Source: Tuberibacillus sp. Marseille-P3662 (lineage in GTDB: Bacteria; Bacillota; Bacilli; Bacillales; Sporolactobacillaceae). Taken from it: 64,000 nucleotides of DNA. The stretch is from assembly GCF_900178005.1 (NCBI RefSeq), contig NZ_FXBS01000005.1:248001-312000 (forward strand), in the 5' to 3' direction. Position 1 is the stretch's first letter; each line of letters opens with the position of its first letter. A program made the translations under genes and the position numbers. A model generated the notes under the pieces. It saw nothing but the letters and a program-made list of their open reading frames with translations. It was not told where the DNA came from and ran no database searches. Below are positions 1-8,449 of the stretch, piece by piece.

Positions 1-1
1 A

Positions 2-166
2 CAGAATTCACGCTTTCTTGAACTGATATCGACGATGTTATTTTTTGATGAATTAGATGAAGCGTCATTGGTTAACAAGGTGCAAGTTGTGAAGAAAAAG
101 CAAAATTATACGATGGAGGAAATTCAATCGGGATTGGATTATCTCAAACAATTAAAATCCCATTAA
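2..166 (+). CDS. C-terminal fragment of an unrecognised protein
   Basis: The reading frame is open from the left edge and ends at TAA 164-166, giving the last 54 residues of a protein whose start lies outside the window. The fragment is charged and looks helical, with the ending YLKQLKSH. I do not recognise the family and assign no function. The next gene starts 40 bases downstream with its own ribosome binding site, so the two could be co-transcribed. Confidence 0.55.
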   Translation, partial: QNSRFLELISTMLFFDELDEASLVNKVQVVKKKQNYTMEEIQSGLDYLKQLKSH

Positions 167-206
167 TGTTCCGACATTATGGACAGAAAATAAAGGGTGA
201 AGACAC

Positions 207-1073
207 TTGGAACCAATCATCGAAGAGGCACTCCACTGCTCGGGGGACGAGTCAGCGATACAATCGTCCCGAGCTGTCTCCGGAGGCTGTATTAACCAAA
301 CTTATTACGTCAAAACCAAAGCGGGCGAATACTTTGTCAAATTGAACGCTGATGTGCCGCAGGATTTTTTCCGTAGAGAAGCTGAAGGTTTGGAGCTAAT
401 AAGAGAGACGAACACAGTCATGGTTCCGAATGTTTTATATTACAATGAACCTGCTGACCATGAGATGGGCGTCCTTGTCCAAGAATGGCTCGGGGGCGGC
501 AGACAAATGGACACAAGTGCCCGGCTCGGCAGGGAAGTGGCAGCTTTGCATGCGACATATGGTTCAGCTTTTGGCCTGGCAAATGATAACTATGTCGGTG
601 AACTGCGGCAGCCAAACGGATGGTATGATTCATGGGTAGATTACTATAGAGAACAGCGCCTCCTGAAACAAGTGGAATATGGGGAGCAAGTAGGTCGCAT
701 GCCTTTAGAGCGACGTCGAAAAATGGAGTCGTTGATGGAGCGACTTAATCAGTGGATACCTTCCAATATTCGCCCGTCCTTATTGCACGGAGATTTGTGG
801 GGCGGCAATTTTATGGCCGGACCTGAAGGCGAACCGGTGTTAATTGATCCGGCTGTTTTATACGGACACCATGAATTCGATATGGCATTTACCGAAATGT
901 TCGGCGGTTTTTCTCAAGACTTTTTTGATCATTACTATGAGGTGTTCCCGCCGGAAGCTGAGTACCAAGAGCGTAAGCATTTATATCAACTGTTTTACTT
1001 GCTCGTTCACCTCAATACTTTTGGGGGAATGTACGCCCAGTCTGTCGATCGTGTCCTTGACCGGTTTGTCTAG
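207..1073 (+). CDS. Fructosamine kinase family protein
   Basis: A 288-residue protein with the kinase-like fold of the fructosamine/ketosamine-3-kinase family. Such enzymes phosphorylate sugar-amine adducts on proteins or small molecules so that they break down, a deglycation repair step in the cytoplasm. The catalytic loop HGDLWGGN lies near residues 193-200 and the metal-binding LIDPA near 210-214, with aminoglycoside-phosphotransferase-like spacing. Length is normal for the family. The start is a TTG at 207 behind AAAGGGTGA. A perfect seven-base-pair terminator follows, so this gene probably ends its transcription unit. The actual substrate cannot be read from the sequence. Confidence 0.85.
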   Translation: MEPIIEEALHCSGDESAIQSSRAVSGGCINQTYYVKTKAGEYFVKLNADVPQDFFRREAEGLELIRETNTVMVPNVLYYNEPADHEMGVLVQEWLGGGRQMDTSARLGREVAALHATYGSAFGLANDNYVGELRQPNGWYDSWVDYYREQRLLKQVEYGEQVGRMPLERRRKMESLMERLNQWIPSNIRPSLLHGDLWGGNFMAGPEGEPVLIDPAVLYGHHEFDMAFTEMFGGFSQDFFDHYYEVFPPEAEYQERKHLYQLFYLLVHLNTFGGMYAQSVDRVLDRFV

Positions 1074-1097
1074 TATTGGTGAGTGTTGTTCTGTAAG

Positions 1098-1128
1098 CCA
1101 ACCGTTATCTATCAGCGGTTGGTTTTTT
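1098..1128 (+). terminator. Rho-independent terminator after fructosamine kinase
   Basis: The arms CCAACCG (1098-1104) and CGGTTGG (1116-1122) pair perfectly around an 11-base loop and are followed by six T residues. It lies 25 bases after the stop codon at 1071-1073. Confidence 0.85.
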
Positions 1129-1182
1129 AATGTGGATCTAATCGTGAGAATTGATACGAAAATGATTCACGCAAAAAAGGAA

Positions 1183-1211
1183 TGAAAGGGGTTTCATATA
1201 ATATATATAAT
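1183..1211 (+). promoter_or_regulatory. cre-like CcpA site overlapping the cstA promoter
   Basis: TGAAAGGGGTTTCA at 1183-1196 is a palindrome that differs from the cre consensus TGWAANCGNTNWCA only at the central C. Two TATAAT hexamers follow at 1197-1202 and 1206-1211, so a bound regulator would cover the -35 region. The position fits catabolite repression of a carbon-starvation gene. CcpA binding is inferred. Confidence 0.5.
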
Positions 1212-1257
1212 AGTGTCTATTCTAAAAAGTTAAATAATAATTTAAAGGGGGGTTAAA

Positions 1258-3000
1258 ATGAGTGCGATTTGGTTGGTTGTCTTTGGATTCATTGCGTTCT
1301 TCTTAGGATATAAGTATTATTCCAACTTTGTTGCGCAGAAGGTATTGAAGCTTGATCGGAATTACGTCACACCGGCTCATGAATATAAAGACGGAGTGGA
1401 CTATGTTCCGACTAACAAATTTGTGTTATGGGGACATCACTTCAGTTCGGTGGCAGGTGCGGCACCAATCCTGGGTCCGGCGATTGCAGTTTTTTGGGGC
1501 TGGCTGCCAGCACTACTATGGGTCGTTCTCGGAACAATATTTGCTGCTGGTGTGCATGACTTTGGAACCTTGGTGCTATCCGTTAGGCATAAAGGGCGAT
1601 CGGTCGGGAATATTGCAGATCGGATTGTGGGCAGTCGGGCTAAAATTTTATTTTTATTTATCATTTTGATTCTCGTATTAATGGTGAATGCCGTATTCGC
1701 TTGGGCGATTGCTAATTTATTCGTCACGTATCCTGCAGCTGTCCTGCCGGTATTTATTGAAATCCCACTTGCGGTATGGATTGGTTATAAGGTGTATAAG
1801 AAGAGCGGGAATATGCTGCTACCCTCAGTTATTGCCCTGGCAATAATGTATGGCATAGCGGTGCTAACAAGCTATGTCCCTGCTTTAGAAATTGACTTTG
1901 TCTCATGGTTTGGCGGTGAAGGACATACTGTTGCTGGCTTGGGTGTAACCGGCTGGGCTTTCTTTATCTGGATTGTTATTCTTATGGTATATGCCTATAT
2001 TGCTTCCACGCTACCCGTATGGAAACTTCTGCAACCAAGAGACTATATTAACTCGCACCAACTCGTCGTCGGCTTGTTAGTCTTATTCCTAGGCTTGTTT
2101 TTGAGTAATCCCGAAGTCACGGCGCCAGCCATGAACACAGAAGCGAATGTACCGTGGTTTCCACTATTATTTATAACCATTGCTTGCGGTGCGATTTCAG
2201 GATTCCATGGACTCGTTGCCTCAGGAACGAGTTCAAAACAATTGGATCGGGAAACGGATGCGCGGTTTGTAGGTTATTTCGGTGCTGTCGGTGAAGGAAC
2301 GCTCGCGTTACTTTCCATTATTGCGGTTGTCACATTATTTAGTTCACAAGAAGCATTTATGGAAAACTATGCTACGTTTAGTTTGGCCCAAGGCGGTGGT
2401 CTCGGGAATTTCATCGCGGGTGCTGCCCAGTTGGCTCATGAAGGATTGGCCGTTCCGATGAATGTGGCAACGACCATTGTGTCAATTATTGTCATTAGTT
2501 TTGCGGCCACAAGCTTGGATACATCCGTTCGGTTGATGCGGTATATTATTAGTGAACTGGGTGTTGAATATAAAAAGCCAGTGCTCACGAAAATGCATGT
2601 AGCAACGTCCATCGGTGTGATTGCTTCAGCTGCTTTGGCGCTTTTACCACAAGGGCCAAAAGGCTTCGGTTCCGGCGGTTATCTCATTTGGCCGCTGTTT
2701 GGTACGAGTAATCAATTGCTCGCAGGGATTAGCCTGCTACTCGTCTCAATTTGGTTGAAAAATAAAGGGCGCAACTATGTGATTACCCTGATACCAATGT
2801 TTTTCCTCATGTTTATGACGATTTGGGCAATGGCCCAGAGTGTATTCTTTCAATGGTCCGGCTACGGTGATCATGAATTCCAAGGATTGCTGTTTATTTT
2901 GGGTCTCGTCATTTTCTGTTTCGCTATCTGGATTGTGATTGAGTCACTGCGAACGTTAAGTCAAAAAACACCGCCAACAGATCAGTCGTTAAAAGAGTGA
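1258..3000 (+). CDS. cstA: Carbon starvation protein / pyruvate transporter CstA
   Basis: A 580-residue polytopic membrane protein of the CstA family, whose members import pyruvate (and peptides, by older reports) when carbon is scarce. About sixteen hydrophobic segments cover the whole length. The conserved N-terminal region (KFVLWGHHFSSVAGAAPI, residues about 54-71) and the later GTSNQLLAG stretch are typical. Length agrees with the short CstA/BtsT form of Firmicutes. The start ATG 1258 follows AAAGGGGGG. A cre-like site and TATAAT boxes sit just upstream, and the gene is followed by the first copy of a dispersed repeat that may end its transcript. Confidence 0.92.
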   Translation: MSAIWLVVFGFIAFFLGYKYYSNFVAQKVLKLDRNYVTPAHEYKDGVDYVPTNKFVLWGHHFSSVAGAAPILGPAIAVFWGWLPALLWVVLGTIFAAGVHDFGTLVLSVRHKGRSVGNIADRIVGSRAKILFLFIILILVLMVNAVFAWAIANLFVTYPAAVLPVFIEIPLAVWIGYKVYKKSGNMLLPSVIALAIMYGIAVLTSYVPALEIDFVSWFGGEGHTVAGLGVTGWAFFIWIVILMVYAYIASTLPVWKLLQPRDYINSHQLVVGLLVLFLGLFLSNPEVTAPAMNTEANVPWFPLLFITIACGAISGFHGLVASGTSSKQLDRETDARFVGYFGAVGEGTLALLSIIAVVTLFSSQEAFMENYATFSLAQGGGLGNFIAGAAQLAHEGLAVPMNVATTIVSIIVISFAATSLDTSVRLMRYIISELGVEYKKPVLTKMHVATSIGVIASAALALLPQGPKGFGSGGYLIWPLFGTSNQLLAGISLLLVSIWLKNKGRNYVITLIPMFFLMFMTIWAMAQSVFFQWSGYGDHEFQGLLFILGLVIFCFAIWIVIESLRTLSQKTPPTDQSLKE

Positions 3001-3005
3001 CGGCA

Positions 3006-3197
3006 AGAGGCTGGGATAAATCTCAAACAGGGTACTCAGGAAGCCGAATGTTAGCTGAGGCCGTGCCCGCGGCAAGCGAAGGATTTTGACGAAGCAATGA
3101 CAGGAATGACTGCTTTCAACAAATCATCCGAACGGATTAATCAACAAGTTCGGATGATTCTGTGATTCATATCCTTTTGTTCCAGTCTCTTTTTTTA
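3006..3197 (+). repeat. Dispersed hairpin element, copy 1
   Basis: This segment shares long blocks with 19972-20125, including TTAGCTGAGGCCGTG, GATTTTGACGAAGCA, CCGAACGGATTAAT and ATATCCTTTTGTTCCAG. The ends are imperfect inverted repeats (AGAGGCTGGGATAA against the complement of TTGTTCCAGTCTCT) and a T-run follows. The centre holds a perfect 12-bp stem, 3122-3133 with 3148-3159. It may act as the cstA terminator as well as being a mobile or amplified element. I see no coding capacity. Confidence 0.8.
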
Positions 3198-3219
3198 GAT
3201 AGAAAGGGGAGGACAACTT

Positions 3220-3483
3220 ATGCCGCCAAAATTCTCATTGAAGCAACTGATTGCCTTTTATGATGAAGTGATCAGCTTACCACATAAAGCTGAAATTGAG
3301 CGCGAGTTAAGAGACGAGGACGATTTGTTTTTATTACTTTGTTTTAGTGAACTGCTTGGTCTGCCGAATCCGGTTCAATATTACACGCTTGAACTATACC
3401 CCTACATCGTTGAGCGATTTCATGAATGGCATATTCGTATGGGCATGGAAAAATCACCGTTTGACGGTATTCGTTGTTGCTAA
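3220..3483 (+). CDS. Small CC-ending protein (cory-CC-star type) next to ArsA ATPase
   Basis: An 87-residue acidic, probably helical protein that ends in Ile-Arg-Cys-Cys directly before the stop. I match it from memory to the small family called cory-CC-star, named for that Cys-Cys-stop ending and found beside ArsA-like ATPases. The function of the family is not known to me. The start ATG 3220 follows AAAGGGGAGG. The ATPase gene begins 17 bases after the stop, with its own Shine-Dalgarno starting in the stop codon, so the two are probably translated from one message. The C-terminal cysteine pair could bind a metal or form a disulfide; this is inference. Confidence 0.7.
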   Translation: MPPKFSLKQLIAFYDEVISLPHKAEIERELRDEDDLFLLLCFSELLGLPNPVQYYTLELYPYIVERFHEWHIRMGMEKSPFDGIRCC

Positions 3484-3500
3484 GAAGGGAAGGCAAAGAT

Positions 3501-4445
3501 ATGGCGCGTATGGAACAAAATATTATCTTTTTTGGTGGTAAGGGCGGTGTCGGGAAATCGACATGCTCATCCGCTTGGGCTTACCGTTTAGCTAGGCAAG
3601 GGTATAAGACCCTGCTGGTGTCGACGGATCCTGCTCACAACTTACATGATCTTTTTGGCAAGACCATCGATGCTGATCCGACGCCCTTGGGAGATCACTT
3701 ATATGGGTTGGAAATTGATGCTTCTAAGGAAGCGAAGCGTTATATTGAAGGGGTTAAAGCAAACCTTAACGGGCTCGTGAAAACGCATATGGTTGAAGAG
3801 GTTCATAGACAGATTGATATGGCGCAGGCAGCCCCGGGTACGGATGAATCAGCATTATTCGATAAAATAGTCAGCATTGTGCTTGATGAATACGAACACT
3901 TTGACAAGATCGTTTTTGATACCGCACCCACGGGTCATACGTTACGTTTACTCACACTGCCGGAATTAATGAATACGTGGATCGAAGGCATGATTAAGCG
4001 GCGCCGGAAAGTTCATCATGATTATTCGCAATGGCTGGGGGATAGCGACCGGCCTGATGACCCGATCTATGAGATTTTGAATCAACGGCGAAAACGATTT
4101 GCAGAAGTTCGAGATTTATTATTGAATGCAGGGGTGACAGGGTTTGTTTTTGTTGTCAATCCGGAAAAACTTCCGATTGTAGAGGCGGAGCAGGCTGTTC
4201 ATCAACTTGGACATTATGGATTAAAAGTTGGTACAATCATTGTAAATAAGTGCCTGCCTGATCAGGGGGAGGATGATTTTTGGCGCAGGCGTCAAGAGTT
4301 AGAACAAGGTTACCGGTCATGGGTGAGGACATCATTCGATGAACAAGAGGTTGTGGAGATTCCCTTGTTGTCAAGTGACATTACGGATCTTGATGAACTT
4401 GACCAAGTGGCTGATGAATTAGGTAAGGGAGATGGCGGGCTATGA
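3501..4445 (+). CDS. ArsA/TRC40-family ATPase
   Basis: A 314-residue cytoplasmic P-loop ATPase of the ArsA/GET3 group. The deviant Walker A GGKGGVGKST is at residues 12-21, the switch I segment STDPAHNL near 41-48 and the switch II/A-loop DTAPTGHTLR near 143-152. It is a single-domain form, unlike the duplicated plasmid ArsA. No ArsB, ArsR or other arsenic gene is nearby, so arsenite export is not supported; the partner is more likely the small Cys-Cys protein just upstream. I prefer ATG 3501 (Shine-Dalgarno AAGAAGGGAAGG at the right distance) to an in-frame ATG at 3474 inside the upstream gene. It overlaps the next gene by ATGA. Confidence 0.82.
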   Translation: MARMEQNIIFFGGKGGVGKSTCSSAWAYRLARQGYKTLLVSTDPAHNLHDLFGKTIDADPTPLGDHLYGLEIDASKEAKRYIEGVKANLNGLVKTHMVEEVHRQIDMAQAAPGTDESALFDKIVSIVLDEYEHFDKIVFDTAPTGHTLRLLTLPELMNTWIEGMIKRRRKVHHDYSQWLGDSDRPDDPIYEILNQRRKRFAEVRDLLLNAGVTGFVFVVNPEKLPIVEAEQAVHQLGHYGLKVGTIIVNKCLPDQGEDDFWRRRQELEQGYRSWVRTSFDEQEVVEIPLLSSDITDLDELDQVADELGKGDGGL

Positions 4446-5371
4446 ATATTGTTGTGATTGGAGCCGGTGCATTGGGTGCCTATTTTGGTACACGGCTGAT
4501 ATCTGCTGGGCACCGTGTGCAGTTTTTAGTCAGGGATAGGCGGGCAGCACAAATAAAGGAACAGGGGTTGAACATACATAGTGTATATGGTGATGAACGT
4601 TTGGAGCATCCTGACATCGTGAGCCGGACTGAAGAGGTTGAAGCTTGTGATTTGGTGATTCTAGCTGTTAAAGGTTACCATTTAGAAGCGGTGTTACCGA
4701 CAGTGCGGGCATTAACGGAAAAAGGGGCGTTTGTTCTGCCGCTGCTTAATGGCATCACTCATGTTCAGCACCTGGGACAGATTGTTGGCGAAGACAAAGT
4801 CTTGGGAGGTCTAGCTTATATCATTGCAACGCTGGATGAGAAGGGCCATGTTCATCATACCAGTGAGCAGCATGATATCATCTTTGGTCCTTTACACCCT
4901 AAGCAAAAGCCGATTTGTCGGGAATTGGAAGAAACAGCATCTAAAGTTAACTTTCGTTTATTATTTAAAGAAGACATCACATTCGAAATGTGGAAGAAAT
5001 ACGTTTTTATCACGACCTTCTCGGGTGTGACGACAGCAGCCCGGGTGTCGATTGGTCCAATTAGAAACACCCCGCAACTAGAAAAATTGGCACAGACGAT
5101 TTTAACAGAAATGACAGCTTTAGCAGCTTACTATTGTAGTGATGAGGCCGTTCGTGATATCAAAGCTCAAGCCGGGCAACAACTACAGACGTTTCCAGAT
5201 GAGGCGACGTCTTCCATGCATCAGGATCTTAGGAAAGGACAACCCTTAGAGTCTGATCATTTGTTGGGTGGCGCAGTAACTTTAGGTCAATCTCACGGTT
5301 TGGACTTACCGCATGTGGAAACGTTGCATGCACTGCTGACGCCATTTAAGGATGGCTGTTCAATTCAGTAA
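4442..5371 (+). CDS. Ketopantoate reductase-family dehydrogenase (PanE/ApbA-like)
   Basis: A 309-residue NAD(P)-dependent 2-dehydropantoate 2-reductase-like protein. Canonical PanE reduces ketopantoate to pantoate in coenzyme A synthesis. The Rossmann motif GAGALGAYFG is at residues 7-16, and the C-terminal helical domain carries the conserved MWKKYVF segment that holds the catalytic lysine of the family. Length is normal. The start overlaps the ATPase stop by four bases, so it is translationally coupled to the ArsA pair. Many genomes hold several PanE paralogues with unknown substrates, and no panB or panC is nearby, so the pantothenate role is only possible. Confidence 0.8.
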   Translation: MNIVVIGAGALGAYFGTRLISAGHRVQFLVRDRRAAQIKEQGLNIHSVYGDERLEHPDIVSRTEEVEACDLVILAVKGYHLEAVLPTVRALTEKGAFVLPLLNGITHVQHLGQIVGEDKVLGGLAYIIATLDEKGHVHHTSEQHDIIFGPLHPKQKPICRELEETASKVNFRLLFKEDITFEMWKKYVFITTFSGVTTAARVSIGPIRNTPQLEKLAQTILTEMTALAAYYCSDEAVRDIKAQAGQQLQTFPDEATSSMHQDLRKGQPLESDHLLGGAVTLGQSHGLDLPHVETLHALLTPFKDGCSIQ

Positions 5372-5399
5372 CAACATGGACAAATAGAGGATGTTTTTT

Positions 5400-5876
5400 G
5401 TGGATATTATCATTTGGGTCTTAATCATCGCAGCCTTTATCACGAGCTTTGTGAGTATTGTCTTCCCAGTCATTCCGGGTCCACTGGTGATTTGGATTGG
5501 TTATTTGCTTTATGCCTTTTTCATCGATGGAGGGGCGCTGTCCACGGTTTTCTGGATATCAATGGTGCTCTTAAGCGTTCTGCTCATTGTATCGGATATT
5601 ATTGCTAATAGCTACTTTGTTAAACGATACGGGGGAAGCAAATGGAGCGAGCGTATGGCGGGAATTGCCGTTATTGTCGGTTCGTTCATTTTTCCGCCAT
5701 TCGGGTTAATTATTGTCCCTTTTATCGTTGTCTTTATTACTGAACTCTTGCAAAAGAAGACAAGCGTGGATGCGCTCAGAGTTGCTTTTGGCTCACTTAT
5801 GGGTTTTCTAGGCGGAACGGTGGCCAAAATTGTGATCCAAGTAGTGATGATTATTTGGTTCTTTATTGATATTTAA
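5400..5876 (+). CDS. DUF456-family membrane protein
   Basis: A 158-residue hydrophobic protein of the DUF456 family (B. subtilis YqgC type), with about four to five membrane segments and the characteristic IPGPLVIWIGYLLYAF and GSFIFPPFGLI regions. Its function is unknown. I place the start at GTG 5400, because AGAGG at 5386-5390 is at a proper distance from it but touches the in-frame ATG at 5391. It lies 28 bases after the reductase gene and nine bases before the next small membrane gene, so the three probably form the tail of one operon. Confidence 0.75.
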   Translation: MDIIIWVLIIAAFITSFVSIVFPVIPGPLVIWIGYLLYAFFIDGGALSTVFWISMVLLSVLLIVSDIIANSYFVKRYGGSKWSERMAGIAVIVGSFIFPPFGLIIVPFIVVFITELLQKKTSVDALRVAFGSLMGFLGGTVAKIVIQVVMIIWFFIDI

Positions 5877-5894
5877 TGTGGGGGAATGGGTGAT

Positions 5895-6086
5895 ATGGTA
5901 AGAGGATTTTTCTTGTTTTTACTTCCGCTTGCGGGATTTGTCGGTATGTTCATCGGTCTTGTTTTGGGTCATGCTGAATTTTCGATGGGACCAACGGTAA
6001 CTTTGTTGATCTTAGCGGTTTGGTCGCTTGGCGGCGGTTTTATCCATTTTGGTCTCAAACATCGGAAACATCCGGCCTACCGCTAA
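5895..6086 (+). CDS. Small two-helix membrane protein
   Basis: A 63-residue protein with two hydrophobic segments (about residues 4-24 and 32-53) and a basic tail, HRKHPAYR. I do not recognise a named family. The start ATG 5895 is preferred over ATG 5886, because GGGGG at 5880-5884 then lies ten bases upstream. It follows the DUF456 gene closely on the same strand and precedes a strong bidirectional terminator, so it is probably the last gene of this operon. Confidence 0.6.
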   Translation: MVRGFFLFLLPLAGFVGMFIGLVLGHAEFSMGPTVTLLILAVWSLGGGFIHFGLKHRKHPAYR

Positions 6087-6200
6087 GGACTGTACATAGC
6101 ACTAGACTAATTTTGAATTTTTTTTGAACAAATTGTGATAAACTTGTGTACGTCCATTTAAAGACGTAAACTGTAAATGATACACACATATTATTTGGAC

Positions 6201-6238
6201 ATACAAAACCCGGAGTCTTTAGACTCCGGGTTTTGTAT
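6201..6238. terminator. Strong bidirectional terminator
   Basis: A perfect 17-bp stem (6201-6217 with 6222-6238) has loop TTTA and carries A and T runs on both sides of its GC-rich core. It lies between the rightward small membrane gene and the leftward penicillin-binding protein gene and can serve both. Confidence 0.9.
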
Positions 6239-6241
6239 CTT

Positions 6242-8332
6242 TTAAAAGAGATCTAAAAATTTGTCAAACCAGTTTTTGCCTTCTTTTTTGTCTTCATGCC
6301 GATCGTCCTTTGGTTCCTCACCAGGTTGCCGCATATGGTCACCATCGTGGAGATCGCAATACTCCTGTGGGGCGCTGCCTTTTACAAAATAGGTCAAGCG
6401 CGCATTTGGACAATCTAGTGTTGCTAATTTGCCGGTATCAGGATCAACATATTTAGCCACAACATCTTTAGGAGCGTCTTTAAAGCTATCTTCTGGTTGG
6501 CCCTCTAACGCTGATTCCATGTAAAAGGCGAAGATATCTTTGGAATAGGATGTTTCTGGATAGTGGTTGAGCGGTCGTCCATCAGAATAGCCAACCCAAA
6601 CGCCAGTGGTGAGCTCAGGTGTAAATCCAATCATCCAACTATTGGCATCAGTTGAACCGGTTTTCGCGGCAACTTTATGCGTTAAACTATCTTTAACGGA
6701 TGAGCCTGTGACTTTATTATAATCGTTCAGTTTAGGGTCAAAGATGCCCGTCATCATTTGCGCAAGGACATAGGATGTCGCTTGATCAAGGACCTGCTGT
6801 TTCTTAGGATGCCATTCGTAAATGACGTCGCCGTCGGAATTAACGACTTTTTTGATAAAGTGTGGTTTGACACGGGCGCCGTAATTGGCAATGGTGCTGT
6901 AAGCCCTTGTCATTTCTAAAAGATTGACGTTGCTTGTTCCTAAAGCTAATGATGGGATGGCTTTCAACGGGCTAGAAATCCCTGCTTTATTAGCGGTGTC
7001 CACCAATGTTTTTGGTCCTATGGCCAAATTGGTCTTGGCGGCATAGATATTATCTGACAAGGCAAGGGCCTGCATCATTGTGATTGGGCCATTCGCATAC
7101 TCATTATTGTAATTGTGCAGACGCCAGACATCCTGACCGCCGTTGACACGGAAAGATGTTTGCTGGCTAACCAGCGTTGTTGACGGTGTGTAATTCTGGG
7201 TCAGCGCTGAATAATAAAGAAAGGGTTTGAACGCTGAGCCAGGTTGTCTTTGAGCTTGGACCGCATGGTTGTATTTGACCTTTTTATAATTCCGTCCTCC
7301 AATCAGCGCTTTGACAGCCCCTGTTTCGGGCTTCATCGATATGAGGGCGGTTTGAATATCTGAATCGGAATGAATCACACTGTCAACCTGATGTTTCGCT
7401 TTCTTCTGCAGGTCAGTATCTAATGTCGTATAGACTTTTAAACCGCCGGTAACGAGCTGCTTTTCGTTAATGTTTAATTGATGCTTTAATTGATAAGTGA
7501 CGGTATCTTGAAAATACGGAGCGATATTGTCCGATGCCGGGTTATCTTGAATGTTAAGGTTCACGGTTTGCTGACTGACTTGCTCAGCCTTTTCCCGAGT
7601 GATATCACCCGCTTTTACCATGGCGCTTAAAATATCATGTTGCCTTTTTTGGTTGTTTTCTAAGTTCGTATCAGGGGCATAGATGCTTGGCCCTTTTGGA
7701 ATAGCGACGAGAGTAGTGGCTTCTGATAAGGATAATTCACTAGCATCCTTATTGAAGTAATACTGCGCGGCTGCTTGAATCCCATAGGCCCCATGCCCAT
7801 AATAGATGGTATTCAGATATCCCTCTAGAATCTTATCTTTACTGTAGTTCATTTCTAACCGGACCGTATAGAAGGCTTCTTTTAATTTACGAGACCATGA
7901 TTTATCATAATCCAGAAACAGATTCCGAGCGTATTGCATGGTTATGGTGCTCGCACCTTGGACCTTAGACAACGATTGGATGTCGGATAAAGCTGCACCG
8001 GCGATCCGTTTAAAGTCAAATCCATGATGTTCATAAAAGTGTTGGTCTTCAATCGAAACAGTGGCTTCAGTGACATTTTTGGAAATCTCATCGAGGTTAA
8101 TCCAATAACGATTTTGATTTTGATGTTCCATTTGTCCAATGACATCTTGACTATTGCTATAGAAAACGGTTGTTTGCGGCACCTTAAGCGGAGGCGGGCC
8201 GAGAATTTTTGCATACAACAAGACACCACAGGTAAAAATGGCGATCATAAGAATGATCACAATGGCAACCCGGACGGCCCATTTAAAAAGTAGCTTTGCG
8301 AGTTTTTTGCGTTGTTCAGTGACGATTTCCAT
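6242..8332 (-). CDS. Class A penicillin-binding protein (bifunctional transglycosylase/transpeptidase)
   Basis: A 696-residue bitopic membrane enzyme that polymerises glycan strands and crosslinks peptides in the cell wall. A cytoplasmic N-terminus and one membrane helix (about residues 16-40) are followed by the GT51 domain, with catalytic EDQHFYEHHGF (Glu95) and ITMQYARNLF. The transpeptidase domain has SAFK (Ser366), SDN (426-428) and KTGS (557-560). The tail is short and charged. The order and length resemble B. subtilis PbpF/PbpG more than PBP1, but I cannot tell which paralogue. The start ATG 8332 follows GGAGGTAAGTAGCC. All catalytic motifs are intact. Confidence 0.9.
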   Translation of the reverse strand: MEIVTEQRKKLAKLLFKWAVRVAIVIILMIAIFTCGVLLYAKILGPPPLKVPQTTVFYSNSQDVIGQMEHQNQNRYWINLDEISKNVTEATVSIEDQHFYEHHGFDFKRIAGAALSDIQSLSKVQGASTITMQYARNLFLDYDKSWSRKLKEAFYTVRLEMNYSKDKILEGYLNTIYYGHGAYGIQAAAQYYFNKDASELSLSEATTLVAIPKGPSIYAPDTNLENNQKRQHDILSAMVKAGDITREKAEQVSQQTVNLNIQDNPASDNIAPYFQDTVTYQLKHQLNINEKQLVTGGLKVYTTLDTDLQKKAKHQVDSVIHSDSDIQTALISMKPETGAVKALIGGRNYKKVKYNHAVQAQRQPGSAFKPFLYYSALTQNYTPSTTLVSQQTSFRVNGGQDVWRLHNYNNEYANGPITMMQALALSDNIYAAKTNLAIGPKTLVDTANKAGISSPLKAIPSLALGTSNVNLLEMTRAYSTIANYGARVKPHFIKKVVNSDGDVIYEWHPKKQQVLDQATSYVLAQMMTGIFDPKLNDYNKVTGSSVKDSLTHKVAAKTGSTDANSWMIGFTPELTTGVWVGYSDGRPLNHYPETSYSKDIFAFYMESALEGQPEDSFKDAPKDVVAKYVDPDTGKLATLDCPNARLTYFVKGSAPQEYCDLHDGDHMRQPGEEPKDDRHEDKKEGKNWFDKFLDLF

Positions 8333-8449
8333 GGCTACTTACCTCCAAATCATACTCATAATATAGTATGGATGAATGATTGTCTATTTAAACGAATGAT
8401 GCTTTTCATATATTGTGAGCTATTTGCGGATTTTTTACACTTAGGCTTT

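Noticed and set aside
1150-1170. Fur-box-like TGATACGAAAATGATTC before cstA
   Set aside because: Only loosely palindromic, and no iron-related gene is adjacent.
844-1185. Forward frame overlapping the end of the fructosamine kinase gene
   Set aside because: It overlaps a well-supported gene in another frame and runs through the terminator.
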